Positions 33,298 through 42,630 of a stretch of DNA of 64,000 nt are shown piece after piece; position 1 is the first letter of the stretch; every line of letters starts with the position of its first letter. The notes beneath the pieces were generated by a model. It saw only the letters and a list, made by a program, of their open reading frames with translations, was not told the DNA's origin and made no database searches. The DNA is from Sphaerotilus natans. GTDB lineage: Bacteria; Pseudomonadota; Gammaproteobacteria; Burkholderiales; Burkholderiaceae_C. A program made the translations under genes and the position numbers. The DNA lies in the NCBI RefSeq assembly GCF_900156335.1, contig NZ_FTMZ01000001.1, forward strand, positions 302,664 through 366,663, in the 5' to 3' direction.

Positions 33298-33643
33298 ACG
33301 TCTAGAAAAAGCCCGCGCGGCCGTCAGTGCTGCGCAGGCAGCTCTTGTCAAGGCAGAGGGCGAGGCGAGGCGCGCAACGGAGGCCCTGCAGGCAGCAATG
33401 AATGAGATCCTTGCTGCAGACGCTGAACTGCCGCATGCCACTGTCGTCGCGGTGTCGCGGTACGGGCGGACTCCGGCGAGGCGCGCTCAAGTGGCGATCC
33501 TGAGCAGGACTGCGAAGACCATCACAACCCGAGTCGGGTACAGCGGAGAGCAGAAGTGGAGGCAAGACATGGCAGGGGTGTGGATACCGTACCCGGCCGA
33601 TTCGTGGTGCTGTGACTTGGTGCGCCTGGAGCTGCCGGAATGA
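33290..33643 (+). CDS. Hypothetical protein with coiled-coil start
   Basis: The protein is 117 residues from GTG 33290 (GAGGGAAA upstream), overlapping its neighbour. The first 45 residues are an Ala/Glu-rich helix, followed by a beta-rich domain (ATVVAVSRYGRTPARRAQVAILSRTAKTITTRVG). No family recognised. Confidence 0.5.
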   Translation: MTERLEKARAAVSAAQAALVKAEGEARRATEALQAAMNEILAADAELPHATVVAVSRYGRTPARRAQVAILSRTAKTITTRVGYSGEQKWRQDMAGVWIPYPADSWCCDLVRLELPE

Positions 33644-33978
33644 CCTGGAACCTCAAGAGAACGGCGCAGTGCGCCAAGTGCCCGTGGATCAAGGGCGTCG
33701 ATCCTCACGACATCCCCGACGGCTACTGCGAGACGAAGCACGCGAACCTGGCCAGCACGATCGCCCGACCTGGGGAACTGAACCTCGGCACGTTGACCGT
33801 GATGGCGTGCCACGAGTCACCTGTCGGCGATGAGGCGCACTGCGTCGGGTGGCTGGCGAACCAGGCTGGGCCTGGCAACAACATCGGGCTCAGGCTGAGC
33901 CTGATGTCGTGCGGAAACGCAGGAAAGATCCGGCTGCGCGGCGACCAGCATGAACGCTTCGAGGACACCCTGCCATGA
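33640..33978 (+). CDS. DUF6283-like zinc-binding protein
   Basis: The protein is 112 residues. CAKCPWIKG near the start, then YCETKHANLASTIA, VMACHES and CVGWLANQAGPGNNIGLRL match the DUF6283 pattern of small Cys-rich phage proteins. Cys and His ligands for one or two zinc ions are present. Function unknown. Confidence 0.65.
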   Translation: MTWNLKRTAQCAKCPWIKGVDPHDIPDGYCETKHANLASTIARPGELNLGTLTVMACHESPVGDEAHCVGWLANQAGPGNNIGLRLSLMSCGNAGKIRLRGDQHERFEDTLP

Positions 33979-34205
33979 AGCTCGCGCCCGCATGCAAGAC
34001 CTGTCCATGGCGTGACGGCGGCTACGTCTACGACGATGACGGCCGCGAGGCGGTCCTGGAGGGCTACGAGGCCTCATGCCATTGCATCGTCGGGACTCAG
34101 GCCGTCTTCCACCACCAGCCGGCCCGGCCCGGCGAGGCCTGCCGGGGGCCAGAGCACTTCGAGGCGGGAACTCCCGGATACCGTGATGCCACTGCTGTTC
34201 AGTAG
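33975..34205 (+). CDS. DUF6283-like short zinc protein
   Basis: The protein is 76 residues. CKTCPWRDGG parallels the CxxCPW start of the upstream gene, and SCHCIVG and HHQPARPGEACRG supply further ligands. The two may be tandem paralogues. Coupled by four bases. Confidence 0.6.
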   Translation: MKLAPACKTCPWRDGGYVYDDDGREAVLEGYEASCHCIVGTQAVFHHQPARPGEACRGPEHFEAGTPGYRDATAVQ

Positions 34206-34216
34206 GGGGAGGATCA

Positions 34217-34435
34217 ATGACCTGCCCTAAGTGCGCCGACACCGACGGATCGTCGTTCATGCCGAGCTACGGGCCGGCGCCGCACACATGCTTCTGGCAG
34301 ATCCCAGGCGCAACTCTTGGCGAGAGTGTTCCGCTGCCGCAGGAGGACTGGCCGCCCGGATTCGATCCGGACCCTGAGTGTCCGGGGCTGGGCACGTACT
34401 GGTGCGTGCACTGTGGCGAAGGTCGTCCGGCGTGA
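34217..34435 (+). CDS. Small zinc-ribbon-like protein
   Basis: The protein is 72 residues. CPKC at the start and WCVHCG at the end could coordinate zinc; a Pro-rich middle joins them. Its stop overlaps a following GTG. Confidence 0.55.
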   Translation: MTCPKCADTDGSSFMPSYGPAPHTCFWQIPGATLGESVPLPQEDWPPGFDPDPECPGLGTYWCVHCGEGRPA

Positions 34436-34710
34436 CAGAGCAGGCGCGTACCGGATGGCCGCCTGGCCTGTTGCAGGACGACAGCAGGCAGCTGTCGTCC
34501 TGGCTGTCTTCCCGCCTTGGAGCACGGCACCTTGTCGATCTGCGCTGCGCGGAGATCCGTGCCGATCGCCTCAGGCGGCAGCAGGAGAGTGGGGCGACTG
34601 CACGGGCAGACCCTGCGTGCTCTTCAGGATGTCGAGATAGCGGGAGAGCTGCCCGCACCTGCTGCCCACTCCACCCTCAACGATCAGGATTGGCGCATCC
34701 ACCGAGATGA
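34432..34710 (+). CDS. Doubtful ORF overlapping the antisense gene
   Basis: This 92-residue frame starts at GTG 34432 overlapping the previous stop, as in its neighbours. The first 45 residues look coding (GLLQDDSRQLSSWLSSRLG). Its last 140 bp run antisense to the minus-strand gene that ends at 34571 and look unnatural. It may be a gene truncated at a mosaic junction. Confidence 0.35.
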   Translation: MTEQARTGWPPGLLQDDSRQLSSWLSSRLGARHLVDLRCAEIRADRLRRQQESGATARADPACSSGCRDSGRAARTCCPLHPQRSGLAHPPR

Positions 34711-35254
34711 GTCCCCATTCCGCAGCTTCAGCGATCAGCGCACCGACCGCGCGGCGGTGGAGTTCTTTGCGCTGAATGATCACGCAGCGCCAGGGGTCTC
34801 CTGAGGCTGACCTGATCAGCTCGATCGGCGCCAGTCCGTGCATGCTGTTCGTTGCGATCACGCCTCCTGCCTCGATCGATGCCATCAGTTCGGCAGCATC
34901 GGACTGATCTACCGGGTCGGTGTCGATGATCGGCTGATGGGCACTGCAGAGTCCGTGCGAGTCGGACATCACCAGCAGTCTCCCGATCGACTGCAACTCG
35001 GTTCGGCTCCGCATGGTGTTCCAGAGATGGCCATGGCACATGTCCGCCAACTGGATCGTGTCACCGGGCTTGCGCACTCGCTCCGGCTCACTCAGGAGGA
35101 TGAGGGTCTCCGCAAGCGACACCCCCGACGAGGGGAGGAGTGGGATTCGGCGTGTCGGCAGGCGCCGGCCTACTTCAGGGGACGCTTTTCGGGGTGCAGG
35201 GTCCGATGATTTCGGACGTTGATAGATCGGAGTGTCTCCGAAGAACATATACAT
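34571..35254 (-). CDS. Hypothetical protein on the opposite strand
   Basis: The protein is 227 residues. Its start carries the same leader as plus-strand genes: AAAGAAC, then GAAGCACG, then ATG, read on the minus strand. The sequence is soluble alpha/beta (SLAETLILLSEPERVRKPGDTIQLADM, AELMASIEAGGVIATNSMHGLAPIELIR). The ATNSMHG and TPILIVEGG-like segments suggest a nucleoside or hydrolase fold, but I recognise no family. It is divergent from the tail fibre gene and could be a lysogenic-conversion gene. Confidence 0.55.
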   Translation of the reverse strand: MYMFFGDTPIYQRPKSSDPAPRKASPEVGRRLPTRRIPLLPSSGVSLAETLILLSEPERVRKPGDTIQLADMCHGHLWNTMRSRTELQSIGRLLVMSDSHGLCSAHQPIIDTDPVDQSDAAELMASIEAGGVIATNSMHGLAPIELIRSASGDPWRCVIIQRKELHRRAVGALIAEAAEWGLISVDAPILIVEGGVGSRCGQLSRYLDILKSTQGLPVQSPHSPAAA

Positions 35255-35389
35255 GATCGTGCTTCATTGTGTTCTTTGTCACGAATAATACCGTTCAATG
35301 CACTTGAAAGAACTATAGAGAACGGAAAAGACGATCAGAGAGGGTCTTTGAGGGTCTGATGATGTGGCGTCACATCCTGGGGGCGCCCC

Positions 35390-38300
35390 ATGTCTACCAT
35401 CATCAACCTGCAGATCACCGAAGCCGGCCGGCAGGCGGCGCTGGCCGCCGACGGCAAGGGCCTGTCGCTGTCTCTGACCCACCTTGCACTGGGCAAGGCC
35501 CGATACGCCGCGAGCATTCAGCAGACCGCGATGCGAGAGATCGCCGAGACGGTCGCTGTCACCAGCATGGCGGCACCCAGCCTGACGGGAGCGATCAAGC
35601 TCGCCGCGCACTTCGGTGCCATCGCCTCTGATGCCGGCTATCCGGCGTACGAAATGGGGCTGTGGGCGGGCCATCCGGCCGATGGCGGAGTGCTCTTCGC
35701 GGTGCACACGAGCGAGGTCGCGGACAAGCCGATCATCTACCGGGGGGCGTTCGACTACACGGTCGTCCTGGGCATGACGCTCTCTGCCGTCCCGGATGGG
35801 TCCGTGACCGTGGTGATCGACGATCAATCGATCCCCGCTGCGCTGGCGGTGCTGGCCGCTCACGAGCGCAGCGTCACGGCTCACGATCACCTGGCCGCCA
35901 AAGCGGGGGTCGTCGCGCAAGCCTACTCGTCGTCGGGTACGGCCGGAACGGGCAGTGCGTACACGATGACCGTCGCGGTCAAGCCGGAGATGCTGCGCTT
36001 CGCTCGGGTGGTGGGGGCTGTTCACGCTCCGAACGCGGCCGGCGCCACGCTGGCAGTGAATGGCCTGGCTGCTGCGCCGATCAAGGTCTATGACCAGACC
36101 GGCGCCAAGGTCTCGCCGGCTGCTGGCCGGATGGCGGCTGGCATGGTCGCTGAGTTCGTGTTTGATGGCGCGGACTGGGTGTTGCTGAATCCGGCTCCTG
36201 CGGCAGTATCGACCGTTCTGCGGCTGTCGGATGTGACCGTGACGCCTGCCCCGACAGGCGGAGACGGCAGCGCGGCATCACCTCTCATCCTGCCGGAGGC
36301 CACCAGCGCGCCTGGCGTGCAGGGTGCGGCTGTCGCGACGATCGCGGTGACTGGCATGCAGGCGGGCGAGTTCCTGCAGGCTGGCGATCGTGCGGTGGTG
36401 GCCAACGGTTCGCGGTTCTCGGTCAGTGCAGGCCGGATCGCGGATGGCGCAGGCCGGCTGAGCCTGGTGGTCGCGTTCTCCGACACCCCTTCTTCCGCAT
36501 CTGGCACTCGTTTCGACATGGATCTCGTCGTCGGTGGCCTGGTCTTCCGGCATCGTCGGAATGTGGCCATCACGACGGTCGTGAGTCAACCCGCGATCAC
36601 GAGCCCGATTGGCGGCGCCACTGGCGTCGGGGCAAAGCCGACGATCTCTGCCAGCGCGTTCACGGTCAGCGGCGGCACGGACACGCACAAGTCCTCCACC
36701 TGGCAGATCGCCAGCGATTCGTCCTTCGCGACGATCGTCGCCGAGTCCGCTGGCGACACGACGAACAAGGTGAGCTGGGTTCCAGCTGCTGCGCTCGAAT
36801 ACGCGAAGACCTACTTCGTGCGTGTGCGCTACACCGGGGTGCAGTCTGGCGACAGTGCATGGTCTGCTGCCCTGAGTTTCACGACGCAAGCAGCGCCTGC
36901 CATCAACAGGCCGGCGATCACCAGTCCGGCCGGAGGTGCGACGGGGACTGCGATTCAGCCGAGCATCGCCGCGAGTGCGTTTGCTGTCGCGAACGGCTCG
37001 GACGTGCACCAGTCTTCGCACTGGCAGATCGCCAGCGATGCGGCCTTCACGACGATCGTCGCCGAGTCCGCTGGCGACACGACGAACAAGGTGAGCTGGA
37101 AGCCGTCGGTGCCGCTGGCCTACTCCAAGGCGCATTTCGTTCGTGTTCGCTACACCGGGGCTGCGCTTGGGCAGACTGCCTGGTCGGATGTGGTGAGCTT
37201 CACGACGGCGGCTCAACCGACTGTCAACGCCCCCACCATCAGCACTCCGGCTGCAGGCGCCACCGCTCAATCCGTTCAGCCGACCATCTCCATCCTGGGT
37301 TTCACGGTCAGCGGCGGCACGGATTCGCATGCGTCCTCCACCTGGCAGATCGCCAGCGATTCGGCCTTCACGACGATCGTCGCCGAGTCGCAGCTCGATG
37401 CGACGAATCTGCTGAGCTGGAAGCCGGCATCCGTCCTGAGCTACGCGAAGACCTACTACGCACGGGCCAAGGTTCGCGGTACCGCTTACGGCGATTCGGC
37501 CTGGTCGGCTGTCGTGAGCTTCACGACGGCTGCGCAGCCGGTGGTGAGCCCGCCAGCGATCACCGCGCCGACATCCGGGTCTGCCGGCAACTCCATTCAG
37601 CCGACGATCACCGCAGGCGCCTTCTCGGTGGCTGGTGGCACGGATTCGCATGCGTCTTCCACTTGGCAGATCGCCAGTGATGCGGCCTTCACGACGATCG
37701 TCGCCGAGTCGCAGCTCGATGCCACCAACAAGGTGAGCTGGAAGCCGTCGGCGGCGCTGAGCTACGCCACCAACTACTTCGCGCGCGTCAAGTACCGCGG
37801 CACCACCTACGGCGATTCGGCCTGGTCGGCTGTCGTGAGCTTCACGACGGCCGCCAAGCCGACCGTGAACAAGCCGACGATCACCAGCCCAGCCAGCGGT
37901 GCGACGGGGATGGCAATCCAGCCGACGATCACGATCGACCCGGTGACGTTCTCTGGTGGCACGGATTCGCATGCGTCCTCCACTTGGCAGATCGCCAGTG
38001 ATGCGGCCTTCACGACGATCGTCGCCGAGTCGCAGCTCGATGCCACCAACAAGGTGAGCTGGAAGCCGTCGGTCGCACTGAGCTACTCGAAGACCTACTA
38101 CGTCCGCGTCAAGGCACGGGGCGCAGCTTTCGGTGACTCGGAGTGGTCTTCCGTCGTCTCCATGACGACGATGGCCGTCCCGACCGTGACGAAGCCGACC
38201 GTGACTGCACCGTCAGCCGGTGCTGCATCCGTTCCTGTCGATCAGACCTTCGCCATCGCGGCGTTCGCTGTGTCCGGCGGCACGGATTCGCACGCATCGA

Positions 38301-40093
38301 CGACGTGGCAGCTGTCTGTGTCGTCCAGCTTCGCGACGATCGCGGTCGAGTCCGCACTCGATGCCACCAACAAGGTGAGCTGGAAGCCGTCGGCGGCGCT
38401 GAGCTACGCCACCACCTACTACCTGCGAGTTCGCGTCCGAGGGGCCACCTACGGCGATTCGGCCTGGTCTGATGTCGTGAGCTTCACCACCGCGGCGCAG
38501 GCGCTCTCCGTGGCCAAGCCGACGATCACCAGCCCGGTGGCCGCCGCCATCGGAGTCACTGGACCGATCCGGTCGTCAGCGTTCGCGCTGGCCACCGGGT
38601 CTGGCGCTGCTCACACGTCGTCCGACTGGCAGATCTCGGCTTCTGCCACGTTCGATACGGTCACGGCATCGGCATCGCTCGACACCGTGAATCTCGTGAG
38701 CTGGCAGTACAGCGGCCTGACTGCCGGGACGACTTACTACGTCCGCGTGCGCCACAACAGCGCGACTGCTGGCGCGTCGGATTGGTCCGATCCGGTGGCG
38801 TTCACGACGATCGTGACCACCCAGCCGACCATCATCAGCCCCGCGTCTGGCTCCACCGGAATCACGTCGCCCGTGACCCTTGAGGGCAGCGCGTTCGCCT
38901 CGACCGGACAGGACACCCTGGCGTCGGTCGAGTGGCACATCTCCACGTTGGCGGGGTTCACTGTCTTGGCCGCCGTCAAGACCACCACCACTACGACGGC
39001 ATCGTTCACCGGGCTGAGTGGGTCTACCCGCTACTACGCACGCGCACGCTACACAGGCGCGAAGGGCGGTGTGTCTGCATGGTCGCCAGCCATCTCGTTC
39101 ACCACGGCAGCATCGCCCGGCGTGACCTGGACCGCGAAGTCCCCCGGCATTGGTGCAGTCCGCGCCACCTGCACTTCGGGCGGTCGCCTGGTCGCCGTTG
39201 GATCGAGTCAGGTGGGCGCGACGGGTACTGGCGCCATCACGTCGTCAGCAGATAACGGCGCGACTTGGGAAACCCCGATCGAGTACCTGGCTGGCGTGCG
39301 CATCGGCACCCCGCTGGCGATGCTCCACACCGGCACGCGCTTTGTGGCGGTCGGCTATGACGTGACTGGCTCGTATGACTCCGGTGCTGCCTACCTGTCT
39401 GCTGACGGCAAGGCGTGGAGTCAGGTGCTCATGACCGGCGGGGCGCCGATGGACCTGGCCACGAACGGATCCGTTCTGGTTGCTGTCGGCACGACCAGCT
39501 ACCTCAATCCGATCATCCGCAACTCTGCCGACGGCGGATCAACCTGGACGAACGGCGTCGATCTCACGGGTGTCTGTGGGTCGCTGCTGGCGATTGAGTG
39601 GTGTCCCGAAATCGGGCTCTGGATTGCAGGTGGTCTCTCGACAGCCAAGAGCGAGTCCTACGGCGCGATCCTCACTTCCCCTGACCGCATCAACTGGACG
39701 CCCTGCACGCTGCCAGCAGATGTCGGCGTGATCATGGACATCGCCTGGAACGGCTCGATGGGTGTTGCCGTCGGCATGACCGGATCTGGCTCCAGCACGG
39801 CCGGCGTGGTCTTGACGACTACCGACGGCGTGAACTGGACCCGTCAGAGCGTGACCACTGGAGCCCTGTCCGGGGTGGATTGGGTTCAGTCCCAGTGGGT
39901 CGCGGTCGGGTACACGACCGCCGGCTCTGCGTCAGCAGGCGCAGCGATGACCTCTGCCGATGGCAAGTCCTGGATCTTGCGTTCCAGCGGTGCGGGCCGT
40001 CTGTACTCCGTCGCCGCGAACGGCTCTCAGATCGCCGCATGCGGCTACACGACCGCCGGATCGTCCGGTATCGGCGGTGTCTTCGTCTCCTGA
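35390..40093 (+). CDS. Long tail fibre with FnIII-like repeats and Asp-box propeller
   Basis: The protein is 1567 residues. The N-terminal 160 residues (IINLQITEAGRQAALAADGKG, LGKARY, YEMGLWAG) are the virion-attachment domain of phage fibre proteins. A beta-rich region leads to eight tandem FnIII/Ig-like repeats of about 105 residues (roughly 36586-39110), with the refrain STWQIASD, FTTIVAES, KVSWKPS and YVRVK. The C-terminal 325 residues have BNR/Asp-box motifs (SADNGATW, SADGGSTW, TTDGVNW, SADGKSW) of a sialidase-like beta-propeller, the probable receptor-binding head. High similarity between repeats at DNA level allows repeat-number change. Confidence 0.8.
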   Translation: MSTIINLQITEAGRQAALAADGKGLSLSLTHLALGKARYAASIQQTAMREIAETVAVTSMAAPSLTGAIKLAAHFGAIASDAGYPAYEMGLWAGHPADGGVLFAVHTSEVADKPIIYRGAFDYTVVLGMTLSAVPDGSVTVVIDDQSIPAALAVLAAHERSVTAHDHLAAKAGVVAQAYSSSGTAGTGSAYTMTVAVKPEMLRFARVVGAVHAPNAAGATLAVNGLAAAPIKVYDQTGAKVSPAAGRMAAGMVAEFVFDGADWVLLNPAPAAVSTVLRLSDVTVTPAPTGGDGSAASPLILPEATSAPGVQGAAVATIAVTGMQAGEFLQAGDRAVVANGSRFSVSAGRIADGAGRLSLVVAFSDTPSSASGTRFDMDLVVGGLVFRHRRNVAITTVVSQPAITSPIGGATGVGAKPTISASAFTVSGGTDTHKSSTWQIASDSSFATIVAESAGDTTNKVSWVPAAALEYAKTYFVRVRYTGVQSGDSAWSAALSFTTQAAPAINRPAITSPAGGATGTAIQPSIAASAFAVANGSDVHQSSHWQIASDAAFTTIVAESAGDTTNKVSWKPSVPLAYSKAHFVRVRYTGAALGQTAWSDVVSFTTAAQPTVNAPTISTPAAGATAQSVQPTISILGFTVSGGTDSHASSTWQIASDSAFTTIVAESQLDATNLLSWKPASVLSYAKTYYARAKVRGTAYGDSAWSAVVSFTTAAQPVVSPPAITAPTSGSAGNSIQPTITAGAFSVAGGTDSHASSTWQIASDAAFTTIVAESQLDATNKVSWKPSAALSYATNYFARVKYRGTTYGDSAWSAVVSFTTAAKPTVNKPTITSPASGATGMAIQPTITIDPVTFSGGTDSHASSTWQIASDAAFTTIVAESQLDATNKVSWKPSVALSYSKTYYVRVKARGAAFGDSEWSSVVSMTTMAVPTVTKPTVTAPSAGAASVPVDQTFAIAAFAVSGGTDSHASTTWQLSVSSSFATIAVESALDATNKVSWKPSAALSYATTYYLRVRVRGATYGDSAWSDVVSFTTAAQALSVAKPTITSPVAAAIGVTGPIRSSAFALATGSGAAHTSSDWQISASATFDTVTASASLDTVNLVSWQYSGLTAGTTYYVRVRHNSATAGASDWSDPVAFTTIVTTQPTIISPASGSTGITSPVTLEGSAFASTGQDTLASVEWHISTLAGFTVLAAVKTTTTTTASFTGLSGSTRYYARARYTGAKGGVSAWSPAISFTTAASPGVTWTAKSPGIGAVRATCTSGGRLVAVGSSQVGATGTGAITSSADNGATWETPIEYLAGVRIGTPLAMLHTGTRFVAVGYDVTGSYDSGAAYLSADGKAWSQVLMTGGAPMDLATNGSVLVAVGTTSYLNPIIRNSADGGSTWTNGVDLTGVCGSLLAIEWCPEIGLWIAGGLSTAKSESYGAILTSPDRINWTPCTLPADVGVIMDIAWNGSMGVAVGMTGSGSSTAGVVLTTTDGVNWTRQSVTTGALSGVDWVQSQWVAVGYTTAGSASAGAAMTSADGKSWILRSSGAGRLYSVAANGSQIAACGYTTAGSSGIGGVFVS
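36586..39110. repeat. Tandem FnIII-coding repeats of about 315 bp
   Basis: Eight units code for the fibre repeats. The middle ones share near-identical stretches, such as CACGGATTCGCATGCGTC at about 37317, 37638, 37959 and GACGATCGTCGCCGAGTC in most units. Periodicity is about 315 bp. Confidence 0.85.
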
Positions 40094-40105
40094 TCGGTGG
40101 CAATC

Positions 40106-40792
40106 ATGGAACCCATCTTCTACCGGCCTGATGCCGGTCACTCCTACACGCTGAGCGATGCACGCACGATCAGCCCCAGCATCCGGGTCAACTCGACGGA
40201 TGCCGACCTGGCTGAATTCGGTTTCGTCCGCCTCTACCCGGCTGCACCTGAGGACGACCCGACCCCCGGCGCCTATCAGGTGCGGGTCGAGCTGTCGCCG
40301 ATCATGCGGGACGGCCGGTATCACCGACGCTTCACCCTGGCCGAGATGTTCCCGCACGAGCTGAACATCCGCGGCGAGGTGGTGTCCATCGAAGCACAGC
40401 GGGCACGCTATGACGCTGGCCGGCTCAGTGAGGCGAAGACCGCCGCGCGAACACGGCTGGCGGCCAGCTACGCGCGCGCGGTTGCCGCTGGCTGGGTCTG
40501 GAGCGAAGCGGACGACGTGATTGCTCTCGACACGGATCGATGGTCCCTCATGTCGGACGTGGCCGATCTGGCGCGGGCTCGCTCTGCCGTCGGCGGATCC
40601 GTCTCGTTCCTGTCGAAGTCCGGGAAGATCGTCAGCCTGCAGGGAGGTGCTTTCCTGGCCATGTACCGACAGGCTCAGGCCTATCGTGCGGCGCTGTGGT
40701 CTCAGTTCGGCTCGATCTCTGCGGCGATCGAGGCCGCGGATTCTCTGGCTGCACTGGCGGATGTCCAACTCGTGATCGGGCACGGCATCTGA
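40106..40792 (+). CDS. DUF4376-like tail-fibre accessory protein
   Basis: The protein is 228 residues from ATG 40106; GTG 40097 is an alternative. The second half (LSEAKTAARTRLAASYARAVAAGW, then DTDRWSLMSDVADLARAR, then VSLQGGAFLAMYRQAQAYRAALW) is the DUF4376 pattern found at the end of phage tail-fibre or fibre-assembly proteins. Position directly after the fibre gene supports a fibre accessory or chaperone role. Confidence 0.7.
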   Translation: MEPIFYRPDAGHSYTLSDARTISPSIRVNSTDADLAEFGFVRLYPAAPEDDPTPGAYQVRVELSPIMRDGRYHRRFTLAEMFPHELNIRGEVVSIEAQRARYDAGRLSEAKTAARTRLAASYARAVAAGWVWSEADDVIALDTDRWSLMSDVADLARARSAVGGSVSFLSKSGKIVSLQGGAFLAMYRQAQAYRAALWSQFGSISAAIEAADSLAALADVQLVIGHGI

Positions 40793-41085
40793 TGGATCAG
40801 CGGTATCACCGCCTGTACCTGATGGTGCGGGAGTTCGCCGAGCGAGCGCGGCCGACTACCCCAGCGATCAGGTACCGGACTCGACCAGACGAGGCGCTGG
40901 ACCTGACGCTGTGCGCGCATCGCGCGTACGGTGACGGGATGCTGTGGTTCGCTGTCCAAGCCGCCGCAGGCCTGGACAGCCCCGAGCTGCCCATGCCCGA
41001 GCAGGATCTGGTGCTGCCGCCTCGTGAGCTGCTCATCGCGTTGATGGTCGATGCTGGGTTCCCGGCGGATCTGGGGCTGCTGTGA
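40792..41085 (+). CDS. Baseplate wedge gp53-like protein
   Basis: The protein is 97 residues. IRYRTRPDEALDLTLCAHRAYGDGMLWFAVQAAAG, then LPMPEQDLVLPP, follows the short T4 gp53/LysM-like layout (YGD-x-x-LW...G-x-x-L-x-x-P). It overlaps both neighbours. Probably a baseplate wedge component; the family is short and the match approximate. Confidence 0.5.
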   Translation: MDQRYHRLYLMVREFAERARPTTPAIRYRTRPDEALDLTLCAHRAYGDGMLWFAVQAAAGLDSPELPMPEQDLVLPPRELLIALMVDAGFPADLGLL

Positions 41086-42113
41086 CTGCCGCATCAGCCA
41101 ACACGCCCGCCAAGGTCATCGCAGAGGCCAAGGCTCGCCAGCGAGAGGATCTCAAGCAGCGCAAGGACGCGAAGGGGATCCTCGATCCGAATGATGTCGG
41201 CGGGCGGTATGACGCCGAGCGGGGGCTGCTGACGACTCTGGGTGGCCAGCTACGCGAGATCACCGCTGACGACCTGCGGCAGTTCGCCAATCACACGCAG
41301 CGGCTGGGAAAGCAGTTCACAGGCGGCATCACAGCCAAGCAGATCGTCGATCTGTCGATGCCTGACCGCCGAAGGCGGGCGAACGAAGAGATCAGGTTCG
41401 CCGTCCCGATGGAGATCAAGGGCAACCGGATCCACTTCGTGACGAATGCTGGACCAGACAGCCGAGCCCTTCGTCACCATGTCTACGTGGCGTTCCCGAG
41501 TCTCGGGGCTGTGGCTGCCAGTGCCGGGCAGACCCCCGCGTTGGCGCGTCGGCTGGCCGCCGGTCAGGTTCAGATCGAATGCGACTGTGAGGACTGGCGC
41601 TACGTCTTCAGGTACATCGCCACAGTCGGCGGGTACAACGCTGGGCGTCCCGAGACTGGGTTTCCGAAGCTCCGGAACCCGAAGCTCCGCGGCATCGCCT
41701 GCAAGCACGTCCTGCGCACCGCGCACATGCTGTCCCAGCCAGCAGCGCTGATGAAGATCGCCCAGATGATCGATCTATCCCGCGGCACGCTGGACCGGAA
41801 CGCGACCAAGCGGGTGACGAAGGCCGAAGCGGAAGAGATCGCCAAGCAGCAGGCCAAGCAAGCCGCCTGGAAGCGGATGCAGGTCGAGTCATCCTCCGAG
41901 AAGCGAGAGCGGCTCGCCGCGGCTCGCGCCATTGCACAGGCCCGGCGTGGAGAGCGGCCGACTCCGGACTCAGGGGTGTCGCAGAAGCCGACCCCCGCAC
42001 AGGTCCGCGCCGCCGTAGCTGATCTGCGCAAGCAGATGGACATCCTCGTCGCCGCTGGCCAGATGACACGCCAGAGGGCTGACGCCATCATCAAGGAGGC
42101 TCAAGGTGATTGA
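41082..42113 (+). CDS. SWIM-type zinc-finger structural-region protein
   Basis: The protein is 343 residues from GTG 41082. IECDCEDWRYVF and, 40 residues later, IACKHVLRTAHML give the CxC...CxH ligands of a SWIM zinc finger (about residues 165-212). The C-terminus is a basic coiled coil (KAEAEEIAKQQAKQAAWKRM) plus a small helical hairpin. It sits among baseplate genes; similar proteins occur in large myophages. Function unknown. Confidence 0.6.
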   Translation: MTAASANTPAKVIAEAKARQREDLKQRKDAKGILDPNDVGGRYDAERGLLTTLGGQLREITADDLRQFANHTQRLGKQFTGGITAKQIVDLSMPDRRRRANEEIRFAVPMEIKGNRIHFVTNAGPDSRALRHHVYVAFPSLGAVAASAGQTPALARRLAAGQVQIECDCEDWRYVFRYIATVGGYNAGRPETGFPKLRNPKLRGIACKHVLRTAHMLSQPAALMKIAQMIDLSRGTLDRNATKRVTKAEAEEIAKQQAKQAAWKRMQVESSSEKRERLAAARAIAQARRGERPTPDSGVSQKPTPAQVRAAVADLRKQMDILVAAGQMTRQRADAIIKEAQGD

Positions 42114-42630
42114 GCGCATACCAGAGGCCGTTTCCAAGTCGGCCCGAATCGTGACCCTGAGGCACCCGCGATCGATGCGGTGCGAAATCTGGCGCCGCGT
42201 CGTGACGCGCCCGCAGTCCGGCATCACGGGCGTCATGGAGGCGATGTTGGACGGCGTTCCGACCATGGGCGGCATGGGCGTCCTGGCCGCCGACGATGAG
42301 CCGGAGATCACGTACGAGCGCAAGGGGGATGCTCGGCTGCTGTTCGTCGGCGGCGTGAGAGAGCCCCTGCCTGTCGTCGATCGGGATAACTCACTCGCAC
42401 AGCCCGAGGCCGTCAGCGCACACATCGAGGCTGTCGCAGATCCCGACACCCCTGCGCACTTCACGCCCGAGCGCGGCGATCTCGTCGTCGTGCTGCCTGG
42501 CATGGGCGTCGTCATCGCTTTCACCGTGGAGGGCATCGAGAGCCCGACCACGATTTCCGCATACGTCCGCCGCTTTGTGCTGCAGCGGCGTGACGAGCTT
42601 GACCACCTGCAGCCGTTCAAGGGGGCGTGA
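42106..42630 (+). CDS. Hypothetical structural-region protein
   Basis: The protein is 174 residues from GTG 42106, overlapping the previous gene by eight bases. It is beta-rich with a Gly/Met loop (LDGVPTMGGMGVLAADDEPEITYERKG) and PERGDLVVVLPGMGVVIAFTVEG. It may be a small baseplate or hub component. No family recognised. Confidence 0.5.
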   Translation: MIERIPEAVSKSARIVTLRHPRSMRCEIWRRVVTRPQSGITGVMEAMLDGVPTMGGMGVLAADDEPEITYERKGDARLLFVGGVREPLPVVDRDNSLAQPEAVSAHIEAVADPDTPAHFTPERGDLVVVLPGMGVVIAFTVEGIESPTTISAYVRRFVLQRRDELDHLQPFKGA

